This document shows, piece after piece, positions 26,960 through 37,406 of a DNA stretch of 64,000 nt. This DNA is from Pseudomonas guineae (lineage in GTDB: Bacteria; Pseudomonadota; Gammaproteobacteria; Pseudomonadales; Pseudomonadaceae). The translations under genes and the position numbers were made by a program. Each line of letters opens with the position of its first letter. The stretch's first letter is position 1. Under the pieces are notes generated by a model. The model did not search any database, was not told the origin of the DNA, and saw only the letters and a list, made by a program, of their open reading frames with translations. The DNA is taken from assembly GCF_900113745.1 (NCBI RefSeq), contig NZ_FOQL01000001.1:372001-436000 (forward strand), written 5' to 3'.

Positions 26960-27552
26960 TCCTCAAGCAGTGCACGCACCGGGCCGAACGAGCGTCGATG
27001 AATCGGCGTTGGCCCCAGGCGACGTAACGCCTCCAGGTGCATTGGCGTGGGATAGCCCTTGTGCCCAGCAATCCCGTAGCCCGGGTATTGCTGATCAAGC
27101 TGCTGCATCTCGCGGTCACGGCTAACCTTGGCCAAGATCGAGGCTGCGGCAATGGCGGGCACCTGGCTATCACCCTTGACCACTGCAGCGCTGGGCACCT
27201 GGAGCGTAGGGCAGCGATTACCGTCGATAAGCGCCAGCTTAGGCGTGACACTCAAGCCCTCGACCGCGCGCTGCATGGCCAGCATGGTGGCCTGTAAAAT
27301 GTTCAGCTGGTCGATTTCTTCCACCTCTGCCCGGGCAATGCACCAAGACAAGGCTTTTTCGCAAATCTCATCGAAGAGTTTTTCGCGGCGCGCCTCGGTT
27401 AGCTTCTTCGAGTCGTTGAGGCCGAGAATCGGCCGTGCCGGATCGAGAATCACCGCCGCGGTTACCACTGCGCCACAAAGCGGGCCACGGCCCACTTCAT
27501 CGACCCCGGCGACCAGTTCCTGCACCAGGGTGAAATCCAGTCCCAACTGCAT
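26956..27552 (-). CDS. rnhB: Ribonuclease HII
   Basis: Cuts RNA in RNA-DNA hybrids and at single ribonucleotides in DNA. 198 residues. The four acidic active-site residues are visible: Asp-Glu in [13 protein letters not shown], Asp in ALIDGNR, and Asp in [21 protein letters not shown] is the family DSKKL motif. The start codon shares one base with the lpxB stop (TGATG), implying coupled translation. The 3' end runs into a palindromic repeat. Confidence 0.97.
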   Translation of the reverse strand: MQLGLDFTLVQELVAGVDEVGRGPLCGAVVTAAVILDPARPILGLNDSKKLTEARREKLFDEICEKALSWCIARAEVEEIDQLNILQATMLAMQRAVEGLSVTPKLALIDGNRCPTLQVPSAAVVKGDSQVPAIAAASILAKVSRDREMQQLDQQYPGYGIAGHKGYPTPMHLEALRRLGPTPIHRRSFGPVRALLEE

Positions 27553-28685
27553 CAGCCGCGACCTGTCAGCTGCAGCACGGCCTGGGCGGCCTGTAACGAA
27601 GCATCGCGGCGCAGCGCGCGGTGAATCACATCAAAGCCTTCGGTCTGCACTTCGCCGCCGTCCAGCAGCGGCGCCAACAGTTGCGCCAACTCCTCGGGGG
27701 TTGCCGCGTCCTGAATCAACTCGGGCACCAGCAAGCGCTCAGCCAGCAAGTTCGGCAGTGAAATGTAGGCACTGCTGACCAGGCGCTTGAGGATGCGATA
27801 GGTCAACGGCGCAACCTTATAGGCCACCACCATAGGGCGCTTGTACAGCAGCGCCTCAAGGGTCGCGGTACCGGAGGCAATTAACACTGCATCGCAAGCA
27901 GCCAGCGCCTCATGGGAGCGACCGTTAAGCAGCGTCAGCGGCAGATCGCGGCCGACCAGCATCTGCTCAAGCTGAGCACGGCGCTCCGGACTGGAGCAAG
28001 GCAAGACAAACTGGATACCGGGGCGCAAGGCCCGCAAACGCACTGCCGCATCGAGAAACAGGCTACCCAGACGCGACACTTCACCACCACGACTGCCTGG
28101 CATCAAGGCGACCACTGGCTGATCGTGGGCCAGGCTCAGCGCCTCACGCGCCGCCGCGCGGTCCGCCTGCTGCGGAATAGTATCGGCCAGCGGATGGCCG
28201 ACAAAGCGCACCGGCACCTGATGGTCTTGGTAGAACTGCGCCTCGAACGGAAACAGGGTCAGCATCAGGTCGCAGGCTTTACGAATTTTCAGCACGCGTT
28301 TCTGCCGCCAGGCCCACACGGATGGGCTGACGTAATGCACGGTTTTTATCCCAGCCTGCCGCAACTTGAGTTCAAGGGTCAGGTTGAAATCCGGCGCATC
28401 GATGCCGATACACACATCCGGCTTTGCCGCGATCAAGGTATTGATCAGGCGTTTGCGCCGCGACAGCAATTCGGGAAGGCGGCCCAGTACCTCGACCAGC
28501 CCCATTACCGACAAGCGTTCCATCGGAAAATAGGACTTGAGCCCCTGGGCCTGCATCAGCGGGCCACCGACACCGATAAATTCAATAGTGGGGTGCTTCG
28601 CTTTGAGGGCCTGCATCAGGCCGGCACCGAGAATATCGCCAGACGCCTCGCCGGCGACCAGCGCGACACGCATCAGGTCAGTCAT
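27552..28685 (-). CDS. lpxB: Lipid-A-disaccharide synthase
   Basis: Joins UDP-2,3-diacylglucosamine and lipid X into the lipid A disaccharide at the inner membrane. A GT19 glycosyltransferase, 377 residues. The N-terminus [20 protein letters not shown], the motif GIDAPDFNL, the segment [13 protein letters not shown] and the C-terminal nucleotide site ([20 protein letters not shown]) are intact. It follows lpxA by 3 bases and overlaps rnhB by one base, in the classical lpxD-fabZ-lpxA-lpxB operon. Confidence 0.97.
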   Translation of the reverse strand: MTDLMRVALVAGEASGDILGAGLMQALKAKHPTIEFIGVGGPLMQAQGLKSYFPMERLSVMGLVEVLGRLPELLSRRKRLINTLIAAKPDVCIGIDAPDFNLTLELKLRQAGIKTVHYVSPSVWAWRQKRVLKIRKACDLMLTLFPFEAQFYQDHQVPVRFVGHPLADTIPQQADRAAAREALSLAHDQPVVALMPGSRGGEVSRLGSLFLDAAVRLRALRPGIQFVLPCSSPERRAQLEQMLVGRDLPLTLLNGRSHEALAACDAVLIASGTATLEALLYKRPMVVAYKVAPLTYRILKRLVSSAYISLPNLLAERLLVPELIQDAATPEELAQLLAPLLDGGEVQTEGFDVIHRALRRDASLQAAQAVLQLTGRG

Positions 28686-28688
28686 AAA

Positions 28689-29465
28689 TTATCGGGTAAT
28701 ACCGCGGCTCGAAGCCTTAATGGAATCGCGGAAGATCGCGACCTCGGGAAACGCTGCTGCCGACTCGGCCAACTCGCTCATTGCCTGCTCAACAGTCAAC
28801 CCTTGGCGGTAGACCGTCTTGTAACCGCGACGCAGCGCAGCAATGGCTTCGGGGCTGAAACCACGGCGGCGCATACCTTCGAAGTTCATGCTGCGTGCTT
28901 CAGCCGGATTGCCAAATACAGTGACAAACGCTGGAACGTCCTTGCCAATCGCCGTGCCCATGCCAGAGAAGCTATGCGCACCGATATGACAGAACTGATG
29001 AACCAGGGTGTAACCGGAAAGAATCGCCCAGTCATCCACCCACACATGCCCGGCCAACGCGGTGTTGTTGACCAGAATGCAATGATTGCCGATCACGCTG
29101 TCATGGCCGATGTGGGCATAGGCCATGATCAAGTTGTGATCGCCAAGGGTGGTCTCACTGCGGTCCTGCACGGTGCCACGATGGATGGTGACACCCTCAC
29201 GGATCACATTGTGGTCGCCAATCACCAGGCGAGTCGCCTCGCCTTGGTACTTAAGATCAGGGGTGTCTTCGCCAACCGAGGAAAACTGATAGATGCGGTT
29301 GTGTTTACCGATCCGGGTCGGCCCCTTGAGGATCACATGGGGGCCGATCACTGTACCTTCGCCAATTTCCACATCGGCCCCGACTATCGACCAAGGGCCA
29401 ACGACTACGTCGTCAGCCAGCTTGGCACTGGGATCGATGATCGCGCGAGGGTCAATCAAACTCAT
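28689..29465 (-). CDS. lpxA: UDP-N-acetylglucosamine O-acyltransferase
   Basis: First step of lipid A synthesis, moving a 3-hydroxyacyl chain from ACP to UDP-GlcNAc. A trimeric left-handed beta-helix with hexapeptide repeats, 258 residues. Catalytic His121 lies in [11 protein letters not shown]. Residue 169 is Met ([11 protein letters not shown]), the hydrocarbon-ruler residue that restricts P. aeruginosa LpxA to C10 chains; E. coli has Gly173 there and uses C14. A 3-hydroxydecanoyl preference is predicted. It overlaps fabZ by ATGA. Confidence 0.97.
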   Translation of the reverse strand: MSLIDPRAIIDPSAKLADDVVVGPWSIVGADVEIGEGTVIGPHVILKGPTRIGKHNRIYQFSSVGEDTPDLKYQGEATRLVIGDHNVIREGVTIHRGTVQDRSETTLGDHNLIMAYAHIGHDSVIGNHCILVNNTALAGHVWVDDWAILSGYTLVHQFCHIGAHSFSGMGTAIGKDVPAFVTVFGNPAEARSMNFEGMRRRGFSPEAIAALRRGYKTVYRQGLTVEQAMSELAESAAAFPEVAIFRDSIKASSRGITR

Positions 29466-29902
29466 AGTTTGCGTTCCGCACAGATGATTTCTGCCGAGCA
29501 GACTTCCTTGCCGTCGACGCTAGCCTTGCACTCAAACTTCCAAATGCTGCGCTTACTGCTCAGGTAGCGCGCCTCAAGAATCAGTTGGTCACCTGGCACC
29601 ACTGGCTGACGAAAGCGTAGTTTGTCCGAACCAACAAAGTAATACAGGGTGCCATCGGAGGGCTTCAGATCCATCATCTTGAAACCAAGAATGCCGGCGG
29701 CCTGAGCCATGGCCTCTATGATCAATACGCCGGGCATGATCGGATGCTCAGGGAAGTGCCCGTTGAAAAACGGCTCATTGATGCTGACATTCTTGAAGGC
29801 ACGAATACGTTTGCCTTCAAGATCCAGCTCAGCCACCCGATCCACCAGCAGGAACGGATAGCGGTGCGGCAAGTATTCGCGAATCTGGTTGATGTCCATC
29901 AT
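29462..29902 (-). CDS. fabZ: 3-hydroxyacyl-ACP dehydratase FabZ
   Basis: Dehydrates 3-hydroxyacyl-ACP in fatty-acid elongation, competing with LpxA and LpxD for the same pool. A hot-dog fold, 146 residues. The active His is in [15 protein letters not shown] and the Glu in [11 protein letters not shown]. The N-terminus [20 protein letters not shown] matches family starts. It is encoded between lpxD and lpxA, and a hairpin separates it from lpxD. Confidence 0.97.
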   Translation of the reverse strand: MMDINQIREYLPHRYPFLLVDRVAELDLEGKRIRAFKNVSINEPFFNGHFPEHPIMPGVLIIEAMAQAAGILGFKMMDLKPSDGTLYYFVGSDKLRFRQPVVPGDQLILEARYLSSKRSIWKFECKASVDGKEVCSAEIICAERKL

Positions 29903-29933
29903 GTGCAGAAGAGCCTGTAAGAGAAAAAAGAGA

Positions 29934-29951
29934 AGCCGGTAAATACCGGCT
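29934..29951 (-). terminator. Hairpin between lpxD and fabZ, possible attenuator
   Basis: AGCCGGTA / TACCGGCT with a 2-base loop, immediately after the lpxD stop, followed on the minus strand by TCTCTTTTTTCTC. It has terminator shape, yet it lies inside a conserved operon, so partial termination is more likely than a full stop. Confidence 0.65.
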
Positions 29952-31009
29952 CAGGCATCAGATGAAGTGTCAGCGGCAGAGGTCACGGCGGCCAGCTGCT
30001 TTTCCAACTGTTGCAGGCGTCGCGCCATGTCATCCAACTGGCGAATCCGTGCCGCGCTCTTGCGCCACTCTGCCGCTGGCTGCATGGCAGTGCCCGACGA
30101 ATAGGAACCGGGCTCGGTGATTGAGCGGGTGACCATGGTCATGCCGGTGACGAACACGTTGTCGCACACCTCGATATGCCCAACCATGCCGACACCGCCG
30201 GCGATCATGCAGTTCTTGCCGATTTTGGTGCTGCCCGAAATACCCGCACAGCCAGCCATGGCGGTGTTATCACCGATCTGCACGTTGTGCGCGATCATGA
30301 TCTGGTTATCCAGCTTGACCCCGTTACCAATCAGCGTGTCCGACAACGCGCCACGGTCGACGGTGGTGTTGGCACCGATCTCGACATCATCGCCAATCGT
30401 GACGCCACCGATCTGCGCGATCTTCTGCCAAACGCCCTTCTCGTTGGCAAAGCCGAAGCCCTCACCCCCGATCACTGCGCCGGATTGAATCACTACACGC
30501 TTGCCGATACGCACATCGTGATACAGCGTGACGCGCGGGGCTAACCAGCCGCCCTCGCCAACCATTGAGCGCGCGCCGATAACGCACTGCGCGCCGACAG
30601 TCACGCCAGCGGCAATCTGTACACCACTCTCGATCACCGCATAAGCACCAATGCTGGCACTGGCATCGACCTGCGCATCCGCCGCTACAACAGCAGTCGG
30701 ATGCACACCCGGCAGAGCCCGCGGCTTGCGATCAAACAGATGAGAGAGTTCGGCATAAGCCAGGTAGGGATTGGCCACAACCAGTGTATTACCGGCATAG
30801 CCTTCGGCGTCGGCTGCAGTTAACAGCACCGCACCCGCCTGACAGCCGGAGAGAAACTTACGGTATTGCGCATTGGCAAGAAAACTCAACTGATCAGGGC
30901 CCGCCTCCTGCAAGGTGGCCAAACCACTGATCGGTTGGTCTTCGGCGCCACGCAAGGTGGCACCTAAACGCTCGGCCAGCTGGCCAAGGGTATAAACCGG
31001 CATGCTCAT
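29951..31009 (-). CDS. lpxD: UDP-3-O-(3-hydroxyacyl)glucosamine N-acyltransferase
   Basis: Third step of lipid A synthesis, adding the N-linked hydroxyacyl chain. 352 residues. An N-terminal uridine-binding domain ([14 protein letters not shown] to about residue 100) is followed by many hexapeptide repeats of the left-handed helix, and a C-terminal helix ([15 protein letters not shown]). The catalytic His is in [11 protein letters not shown]. It lies 2 bases after skp, in the bamA-skp-lpxD order conserved in gammaproteobacteria. Confidence 0.97.
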   Translation of the reverse strand: MSMPVYTLGQLAERLGATLRGAEDQPISGLATLQEAGPDQLSFLANAQYRKFLSGCQAGAVLLTAADAEGYAGNTLVVANPYLAYAELSHLFDRKPRALPGVHPTAVVAADAQVDASASIGAYAVIESGVQIAAGVTVGAQCVIGARSMVGEGGWLAPRVTLYHDVRIGKRVVIQSGAVIGGEGFGFANEKGVWQKIAQIGGVTIGDDVEIGANTTVDRGALSDTLIGNGVKLDNQIMIAHNVQIGDNTAMAGCAGISGSTKIGKNCMIAGGVGMVGHIEVCDNVFVTGMTMVTRSITEPGSYSSGTAMQPAAEWRKSAARIRQLDDMARRLQQLEKQLAAVTSAADTSSDA

Positions 31010-31011
31010 GA

Positions 31012-31515
31012 TCAGCGCAGCTTGTTCATGCGCTCGATAACCTGACGGGTGATGTCGAACTGAGGTTTGACATCAATCACCGCACCGCGCTCGAGCACCA
31101 GGTCGAAGTTACCGGTTTTGATCACTTCTTCCACAGCCTTGTCCAGGTTCGGCTTGAGTTTCTTGAGCATTTCACGATCCGCTACAGCCTTAGACTCATT
31201 CAGCTCTTTCGACTGAAACTGGAAATCACGGGCCTTTTGCTTGAATTCAAGCTCCAGGCGCTCGCGCTCAGCGGTCTGCATTTTTTCACCGTCTTTGACC
31301 AGACGATCCTGAATGCGCTTGGCATCGCTTTCCAGGGTTTTCAGCTTGTTCAACTGCGGGCCGAACTTCTTCTCGGCATCCACGGCATAACGCTTGGCTG
31401 CATCAGACTCCAATAAGGCCATCTGATAGTTCAATACCGCTACTTTCATCTCGGCAAATGCCGGAGTCGCCAGCAGGGCAACGCTTAACAAAACCAGCTG
31501 AGTCAACTTACGCAC
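31012..31515 (-). CDS. skp: Periplasmic chaperone Skp/OmpH
   Basis: Holds unfolded outer-membrane proteins in the periplasm on the way to BamA. 167 residues. The signal peptide ([20 protein letters not shown], cleaved before EMKVA) is followed by a beta core and long charged helices (about 60-130), the Skp tentacles. The chosen start is GTG at 31515, with AGGAG 7 bases before it; no ATG fits, and a longer frame reaches into bamA. It is encoded just after bamA. Confidence 0.94.
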   Translation of the reverse strand: MRKLTQLVLLSVALLATPAFAEMKVAVLNYQMALLESDAAKRYAVDAEKKFGPQLNKLKTLESDAKRIQDRLVKDGEKMQTAERERLELEFKQKARDFQFQSKELNESKAVADREMLKKLKPNLDKAVEEVIKTGNFDLVLERGAVIDVKPQFDITRQVIERMNKLR

Positions 31516-31558
31516 GGTGCAACTCCTGCAAAACTGTTGATATTCAATAATCCGACGC

Positions 31559-33946
31559 TTAGAACGTCTGACCGAGAGAGAACTGGAAAATTTGTGTATC
31601 GGCATCATCCGGCTTGATGATTGGCATGGCCAAACTAAAGCTCAACGGCCCCAGCGCGGTAATCCACGTCAGACCAACACCCACCGAACTGGCCAGCTGG
31701 CCCGGATCAATATTGTTGCAGCTGGCTTGAGTTTGACCGCAGTTGGTGTCGAAGACATTACCCACATCCCAAAATAACGCGGTACGCAGCGAGCGCTGAT
31801 CTTTAACGAATGGCATCGGGAACAGCAGCTCTACACCACCCTGAATCAGGACGTTGCCGCCAAATGGCACTGGGTCTTGGTCGTCGGTATAACGCCCATC
31901 GTCACCTGGGCCGGCACCTTCAGTGAAGTTTGGAACACCATTAATACGCGCCACGCTTGGTGTACTCCGCGGTCCCAGGCTGCTGTCTTTAAAGCCACGT
32001 ACAGAATTGAAACCACCGGCGTAGTAGTTTTCATAAAACGGCAGCTCGCTGGTCGAACCATAGCTTTCGCCATAACCCAACTGACTGTGTAGGCGCAGGG
32101 TGTAGGTATCAGTCAGCGGCTTGAAGATCTGGCCGCGGTAATCCACCTTGAAGAACGACAGATCACTGCCCGGCACCGTGGTCTCAAATACCAGGCTTTG
32201 AGAGTGCCCACGGTTCGCCAGAACGCCACGGTTAAGGGTCGACTCAGACCAACCCACCGAGGCCTTGAGGTTTAGGTAACTGTCACCTTCGGCGTCAAGA
32301 AAGTCGACAATCTCGTCAACGGTATAGTTACCGGTGCCAATGCTGTCGTTCTGAATGGTCAGGCCATAGGTCAGACGCGAAGTATCGCTAATCGGATAAC
32401 CAATGCTGACGCCCGCACCGTAACTGTCCACCGAGTAGCTAGACACATCGGTATTCAGTTCGTCGTAATTGGTTTCACGGAAGAAGGCGTTGTAGCCCAG
32501 GCTGACGCCGTCCGGCGTCCAGTAGGGGTCCACGAAGCCGAAGTTGTAGCTGCTCTGGTATTCGCTGCGGGTCAAACCCACACTGACCTTGTTGCCCGTG
32601 CCGAGGAAGTTGTTCTGGGTAATCGAGCCACCCAGGATCAAACCGGCGTTCTGGGCAAAGCCGACGCTGGCAGTGATGGAGCCAGAGGCTTGCTCTTCGA
32701 CACTGTAGTTAACGTCAACCTGATCATCGGTACCCGGCACTTGCGGTGTTTCGACGTTGACTTCTTTGAAGTAGCCCAAACGCTCCAGACGAGTTTTGGA
32801 CTGATCAATCAGGTAGGTCGAAGCCCAGCCACCTTCCATCTGGCGCATTTCACGACGCAACACATCGTCTTCTGTCTTGGTGTTACCGCGGAAGTTGATT
32901 CGATTAACGTAAGCGCGCTTACCCGGGTCGACCACAAAGGTGATGGATACCGTGCCATCATCATGGGCCTCCGGCACGCCATTGACGTTGGCGAAGGTAT
33001 AGCCTTCGTTACCCAGGCGGCGGGTGATCAGCTCGGACGTGGTGGTCATCACTTTGCGCGAGAACACCTGGCCTTGCTGAACCAGCAACAAGGCGCGAAC
33101 TTCTTCTTCTGGCACCTTCAAGTCACCGCTGAGTTTGACCTCACCTACGGTGAACTTCTCGCCCTCATCAACGTTGACCGTGACATAGACGTGTTTCTTG
33201 TCTGGGGTAATGGACACCTGCGTGGAGCTGATATCCATATTGATATAGCCGCGATCCAGGTAATAGGAGCGCAAGCGTTCCAAGTCGCCGGAGAGCTTTT
33301 CACGAGCGTACTTGTCGTCATTCTTGAAGAAAGAGAGCCAGTTGGTGGTTTTCAACTCAAACAGGCCGATCAGATCTTCATCGGAGAAAACCGAGTTCCC
33401 CACCACGTTAATGTGCTGAATGGCGGCAACTGAACCTTCATTGATATTGATCTTCAGCGCCACGCGGTTGCGCGGCTGCGGGATCACTTCAGCTTCGATT
33501 TCGGCGGAGTAGCGGCCTTGGGCGACATACTGACGCTGCAACTCGTTGCGCACACCTTCGAGTGTGGCACGCTGGAAAATCTCGCCTTCGGCCAAACCGG
33601 ACTGGTTCAAGCCCTTGAGCAAGTCTTCGCTACTGATGGCCTTGTTGCCTTCGATCTCGATACCGGAAATCGACGGACGCTCAACGACGCTGATGACTAA
33701 TACGTCGCCATCACGGCCAAGCTGGATGTCTTGGAAGAAACCGGTCTTGAACAGTTCGCGAGATGCCTCGACCAGCGCGCGATCATCCGCTTGCGCCCCC
33801 ACGCTTAGGGGCAAGGCACCGAATACGCTGCCAGCAGATACGCGCTGCAGACCGGTGACCCGAATGTCGGAGATGGTGAAGGACTCGGCGTGAACTTCGG
33901 TGATCATCAGTGCGGCAAGCACCACAGGTAGCAGCAGACGTTTCAT
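31559..33946 (-). CDS. bamA: Outer membrane protein assembly factor BamA
   Basis: Central channel of the BAM complex that inserts beta-barrel proteins. 795 residues. The signal peptide MKRLLLPVVLAALMITEVHA precedes five POTRA domains (about 22-425) and the C-terminal 16-strand barrel. The loop-6 motif VRGFKDSSLGPR is present, and the protein ends FSLGQTF with the terminal Phe signal. The start at 33946 gives the signal peptide; nine codons upstream are excluded. Known as opr86 in P. aeruginosa. Its substrates include the autotransporter encoded in this window (inference). Confidence 0.98.
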   Translation of the reverse strand: MKRLLLPVVLAALMITEVHAESFTISDIRVTGLQRVSAGSVFGALPLSVGAQADDRALVEASRELFKTGFFQDIQLGRDGDVLVISVVERPSISGIEIEGNKAISSEDLLKGLNQSGLAEGEIFQRATLEGVRNELQRQYVAQGRYSAEIEAEVIPQPRNRVALKININEGSVAAIQHINVVGNSVFSDEDLIGLFELKTTNWLSFFKNDDKYAREKLSGDLERLRSYYLDRGYINMDISSTQVSITPDKKHVYVTVNVDEGEKFTVGEVKLSGDLKVPEEEVRALLLVQQGQVFSRKVMTTTSELITRRLGNEGYTFANVNGVPEAHDDGTVSITFVVDPGKRAYVNRINFRGNTKTEDDVLRREMRQMEGGWASTYLIDQSKTRLERLGYFKEVNVETPQVPGTDDQVDVNYSVEEQASGSITASVGFAQNAGLILGGSITQNNFLGTGNKVSVGLTRSEYQSSYNFGFVDPYWTPDGVSLGYNAFFRETNYDELNTDVSSYSVDSYGAGVSIGYPISDTSRLTYGLTIQNDSIGTGNYTVDEIVDFLDAEGDSYLNLKASVGWSESTLNRGVLANRGHSQSLVFETTVPGSDLSFFKVDYRGQIFKPLTDTYTLRLHSQLGYGESYGSTSELPFYENYYAGGFNSVRGFKDSSLGPRSTPSVARINGVPNFTEGAGPGDDGRYTDDQDPVPFGGNVLIQGGVELLFPMPFVKDQRSLRTALFWDVGNVFDTNCGQTQASCNNIDPGQLASSVGVGLTWITALGPLSFSLAMPIIKPDDADTQIFQFSLGQTF

Positions 33947-34035
33947 GAAGTCCTTTCTTATTTCAACTGACAATAAAAAATCTGCCGCTTAAGGCGACAC
34001 TTTTTGTACATACGGTGAGCGTAATTCAGCAATAG

Positions 34036-35388
34036 CTACAGGCGACTCAAGTCATTGATCAGGGCCAGTAACATAACCCCAACTACCAGACTGATACCGA
34101 TCTGCATCCCCCAACCCTGTATCCGTTCCGACAGTGGACGACCACGCACCCACTCGACCAGATAAAACAGCAGATGCCCCCCATCTAATACTGGGATAGG
34201 CAACAAATTAAGAACCCCCAGGCTAATGCTTAGGTAGGCGAGGAACTTTAGAAAATCACTCAAACCCGACTCAGCAGAAGCGCCCGCCACTTTAGCAATG
34301 GTTATCGGCCCGCTCAAGTTTTTTACCGAGAGCTCACCAAACAGCATTTTCTTCAGTGAATTAAGGGTCAGAACGCTCATTGTCCAAGTATTTTTGGCAC
34401 CCTCGACGATTGCTTCCAAAGGCCCATAACTAACCTCACGCAGCATCTCAGGCGGCCACTCCCCCCCCGCTACGCCCGCACCAAGATAACCGCTGAGCGC
34501 TTGATCTTCGCCGCGAGCAGCCAGGGTCAAGGGAATATCCAGCTGCTGACCTTCACGCTCTACCAACAGGGTGATTTTTTTACCCGGTAAACCCCGGACT
34601 TGATCGACCAGTTGCTGCCAATCAGCTAATCGCTGCCCCTCAAACGCCAGCAGACGATCGCCAACCTGCAAACCGGCTGCAAACGCAGGCCCTTCGGGAT
34701 CAAGTTGCGCCAGCACCGGCTGCAACACCGGACGCCACGGCCGAATGCCGAGAGAGGAGATGGGGTCGGGCTCTTCGGCACCGCGCAGCCAGTTATCCAG
34801 CTCGATCTGCCGAGGGCTGTCGACCGAAGAACCCGGCTCGCGCACCGCCAGATCCAGGCGACCACTCTCACCGAGACGACTGACTAGCTGCAGATTAACT
34901 GCAGCCCAGCCCGTGGTCGGCTGGCCATCAACCGTCATGATTTCCTGACCCGCCTGCAGCCCGGCTACATCAGCCAGGCTGCCAGCCTCTACCGAGCCGA
35001 TTACCGGGCGCACCTGCTGGCTACCCAGCATCGCCACAGCCCAGAAGAACAGCAACGCCAGTAAAAAGTTGGCTATCGGGCCGGCCGCCACGATGGCTAT
35101 ACGCTGCTGCACCGACTTGCGATTAAACGACCGATCAAGCAACTCCGGCGGCACTTCGCCTTCGCGCTCATCGAGCATTTTTACGTAACCGCCCAACGGG
35201 ATGGCGGCCACTACAAACTCGGTACCTTGGCGATCATGCCAACGCAGCAAGGGTGTACCAAAGCCTACGGAAAAACGCAGCACCTTCACGCCACAACGAC
35301 GGGCAACCCAAAAGTGTCCAAATTCATGAATGGTTACCAACACCCCGAGTGCAACCAAGGTGCCAACCAGCATATAAAGCGCACTCAT
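34036..35388 (-). CDS. rseP: Site-2 protease RseP (MucP)
   Basis: Zinc metalloprotease in the inner membrane that cuts the anti-sigma factor RseA/MucA to release the envelope-stress sigma factor (AlgU in Pseudomonas). 450 residues. HEFGH near residue 22 supplies zinc ligands and the catalytic Glu. Two PDZ domains follow (about 105-190 and 205-290), then the LDG motif NLLPIPVLDGGHL with the third ligand. The ATG at 35388 is preferred to the adjoining TTG; GGAGAAG lies just before. The position between dxr and bamA is conserved. Confidence 0.97.
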   Translation of the reverse strand: MSALYMLVGTLVALGVLVTIHEFGHFWVARRCGVKVLRFSVGFGTPLLRWHDRQGTEFVVAAIPLGGYVKMLDEREGEVPPELLDRSFNRKSVQQRIAIVAAGPIANFLLALLFFWAVAMLGSQQVRPVIGSVEAGSLADVAGLQAGQEIMTVDGQPTTGWAAVNLQLVSRLGESGRLDLAVREPGSSVDSPRQIELDNWLRGAEEPDPISSLGIRPWRPVLQPVLAQLDPEGPAFAAGLQVGDRLLAFEGQRLADWQQLVDQVRGLPGKKITLLVEREGQQLDIPLTLAARGEDQALSGYLGAGVAGGEWPPEMLREVSYGPLEAIVEGAKNTWTMSVLTLNSLKKMLFGELSVKNLSGPITIAKVAGASAESGLSDFLKFLAYLSISLGVLNLLPIPVLDGGHLLFYLVEWVRGRPLSERIQGWGMQIGISLVVGVMLLALINDLSRL

Positions 35389-35409
35389 CAAACTTCTCCG
35401 CGTCAGCGA

Positions 35410-36594
35410 TCAGCGCCGACTCAGCCATTGCTCAGCCAGATCACGCGCCCGGCCATCGGCCGCCAGCACCGTATCCAGACTTTCAACCGCCAGGGCGGGC
35501 TCAGTGTGCAAAATGTCTTCGATCATACGCGCGATCTCAGGAAAGCGGATGCGTCGCTCTAGAAAAGCTCTAACCGCTATTTCGTTGGCCGCATTGAGCA
35601 TGGCCGGAGCAGTTCCACCGGCTTGCGCTGCCTCGCGGGCCAAGCGCAGACAAGGGAAGCGTTCTTCATCTGGCGCCTGGAAGTCAAGGCGGGCGATGGC
35701 AAATAGATCCAGCGGCGCGACACCTGAGTCGATCCGCTCAGGCCAAGCCAGGGCGTGAGTGATGGGCGTACGCATATCCGGATTACCCAACTGGGCCAAC
35801 ACCGAACCATCCACATAATCCACCAACGAATGGATCACGCTCTGCGGGTGCACCACCACTTCAATCTGTGCTGGTTTAGCGTCAAACAACCAGCAGGCCT
35901 CGATCAGCTCGAGGCCTTTGTTCATCATGCTGGCCGAGTCGACCGAAATCTTGCGCCCCATCGACCAATTCGGGTGTGCACACGCCTGCTCAGGCGTAAC
36001 CGTGTGCAACTGCTCCAGCGGCATTTCACGGAATGGACCGCCCGAAGCAGTCAGTAATATACGGCGCACACCGACTTGCTGCAGACCACGAGCATAATCA
36101 CCCGGCAGGCACTGGAAAATCGCGTTGTGCTCGCTGTCGATCGGCAGCAGCACCGCACCACTGCGTTTGACAGCCTGCATAAACAAGGCGCCGGACATCA
36201 CCAGCGCTTCTTTATTAGCAAGCAGAACCTTCTTGCCCGCCTCCACCGCTGCCAAAGTCGGCGGCAAGCCGGCGGCCCCGACGATGGCCGCCATCACGGT
36301 GTCCACCTCGGGATGAGCCGCTACCTGACACAAACCTTCCGGACCATGCAGCACCTGAGTAGCTAACCCGGCAGCGTGCAAAGCTTCCTGCAGATGACCA
36401 GCCGCCAGCGCCTGCGGCACCACCGCAAAACGCGGACGGTAAATCACGCACAGCGCCTCCAGCTCAGCCAGACGACTGAACCCGGACAACGCAAACACCT
36501 GATAACGTTCCGGGTGACGGGCGATCACGCTGAGAGTGCTCAAGCCGATCGAGCCGGTCGCACCCAGCACTGTAACCTGCTGCAGATGACTCAC
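35410..36594 (-). CDS. dxr: 1-deoxy-D-xylulose 5-phosphate reductoisomerase
   Basis: Second step of the MEP isoprenoid pathway; the fosmidomycin target. 394 residues. NADPH loop [13 protein letters not shown] at the N-terminus, [12 protein letters not shown], metal ligands in [20 protein letters not shown], and [14 protein letters not shown] are all present. The start is taken as GTG at 36594, which overlaps the cdsA stop (GTGA) and aligns with known N-termini; the eight codons upstream lie in cdsA. Confidence 0.95.
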   Translation of the reverse strand: MSHLQQVTVLGATGSIGLSTLSVIARHPERYQVFALSGFSRLAELEALCVIYRPRFAVVPQALAAGHLQEALHAAGLATQVLHGPEGLCQVAAHPEVDTVMAAIVGAAGLPPTLAAVEAGKKVLLANKEALVMSGALFMQAVKRSGAVLLPIDSEHNAIFQCLPGDYARGLQQVGVRRILLTASGGPFREMPLEQLHTVTPEQACAHPNWSMGRKISVDSASMMNKGLELIEACWLFDAKPAQIEVVVHPQSVIHSLVDYVDGSVLAQLGNPDMRTPITHALAWPERIDSGVAPLDLFAIARLDFQAPDEERFPCLRLAREAAQAGGTAPAMLNAANEIAVRAFLERRIRFPEIARMIEDILHTEPALAVESLDTVLAADGRARDLAEQWLSRR

Positions 36595-37406
36595 AGCGCG
36601 CCCCAACCCGCCAACCACAACAACGCGGCAAATACTGGAATCGCCGCCGTCAAACTGTCGATACGGTCCAGCACACCACCGTGCCCCGGCAGCAAATTAC
36701 TGCTGTCCTTAATCCCCGATTGACGCTTGAACATGCTTTCAGTCAGATCGCCAACGATCGAAACCAGCACCACCACAGCGGTGCCGACTAAGCCGAAGAG
36801 CAGGCTGGCAAATGACCAGTCGCGGTAAATCGCCACACCAACGCAGATCAGCAGCGTCACCAGTAAACCGCCAAACACGCCTTCCCAGCTTTTGCCGGGA
36901 CTGACCTGAGGGGCCAGCTTGCGCTTGCCGAAACGACGACCAGAAAAATAGGCGCCAATATCGGCGCCCCATACCAACACCATGACCGTCAGAATCAGCC
37001 AATTCGCTTGAGGCCACTGCTTGAACAACACCAACCCCTGCCAAGCGGGCAGCAGAATTAGTAGACCAATCAACAATTTAGCCGGAGTAGCTACCCAATA
37101 ACGACTGCTAGCCGGATAGCCCAGCACCAGAAAAGTCGCCACCACCCACCAGACAACCCCGAACAGCAACACCCAGGGCGCCAGACTAGGCAATAAGTAC
37201 AAACCTAATAGCAACAGCGCAACCAACGCAGCGAAAGCGACGCGCTGAATCTGCACAGTAAAACCAGCCAGACGCGCCCATTCCCAGGCCCCGAGACTGA
37301 CCACTGCACCGATAAACAGCGCAAACAACGCACCATCGAGCAGAAAGAAACCGCCCAGAGCAAATGGCAACAGCACCAACGCCGTGATAATTCGTTGCTT
37401 GAGCAT
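36591..37406 (-). CDS. cdsA: Phosphatidate cytidylyltransferase
   Basis: Makes CDP-diacylglycerol from phosphatidic acid and CTP, the branch point for all phospholipids. 271 residues, with about eight membrane segments. The family signature near the C-terminus reads [35 protein letters not shown] is also conserved. It shares one base with the uppS stop (TAATG) and ends in a GTGA overlap with dxr, so uppS-cdsA-dxr are tightly coupled. Confidence 0.97.
   Translation of the reverse strand: MLKQRIITALVLLPFALGGFFLLDGALFALFIGAVVSLGAWEWARLAGFTVQIQRVAFAALVALLLLGLYLLPSLAPWVLLFGVVWWVVATFLVLGYPASSRYWVATPAKLLIGLLILLPAWQGLVLFKQWPQANWLILTVMVLVWGADIGAYFSGRRFGKRKLAPQVSPGKSWEGVFGGLLVTLLICVGVAIYRDWSFASLLFGLVGTAVVVLVSIVGDLTESMFKRQSGIKDSSNLLPGHGGVLDRIDSLTAAIPVFAALLWLAGWGAL

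Noticed and set aside
27912..29567. 551-codon open frame opposite lpxB and lpxA
   Set aside because: It crosses two conserved genes on the other strand and shows only low-complexity His/Arg/Gln-rich sequence typical of antisense frames.
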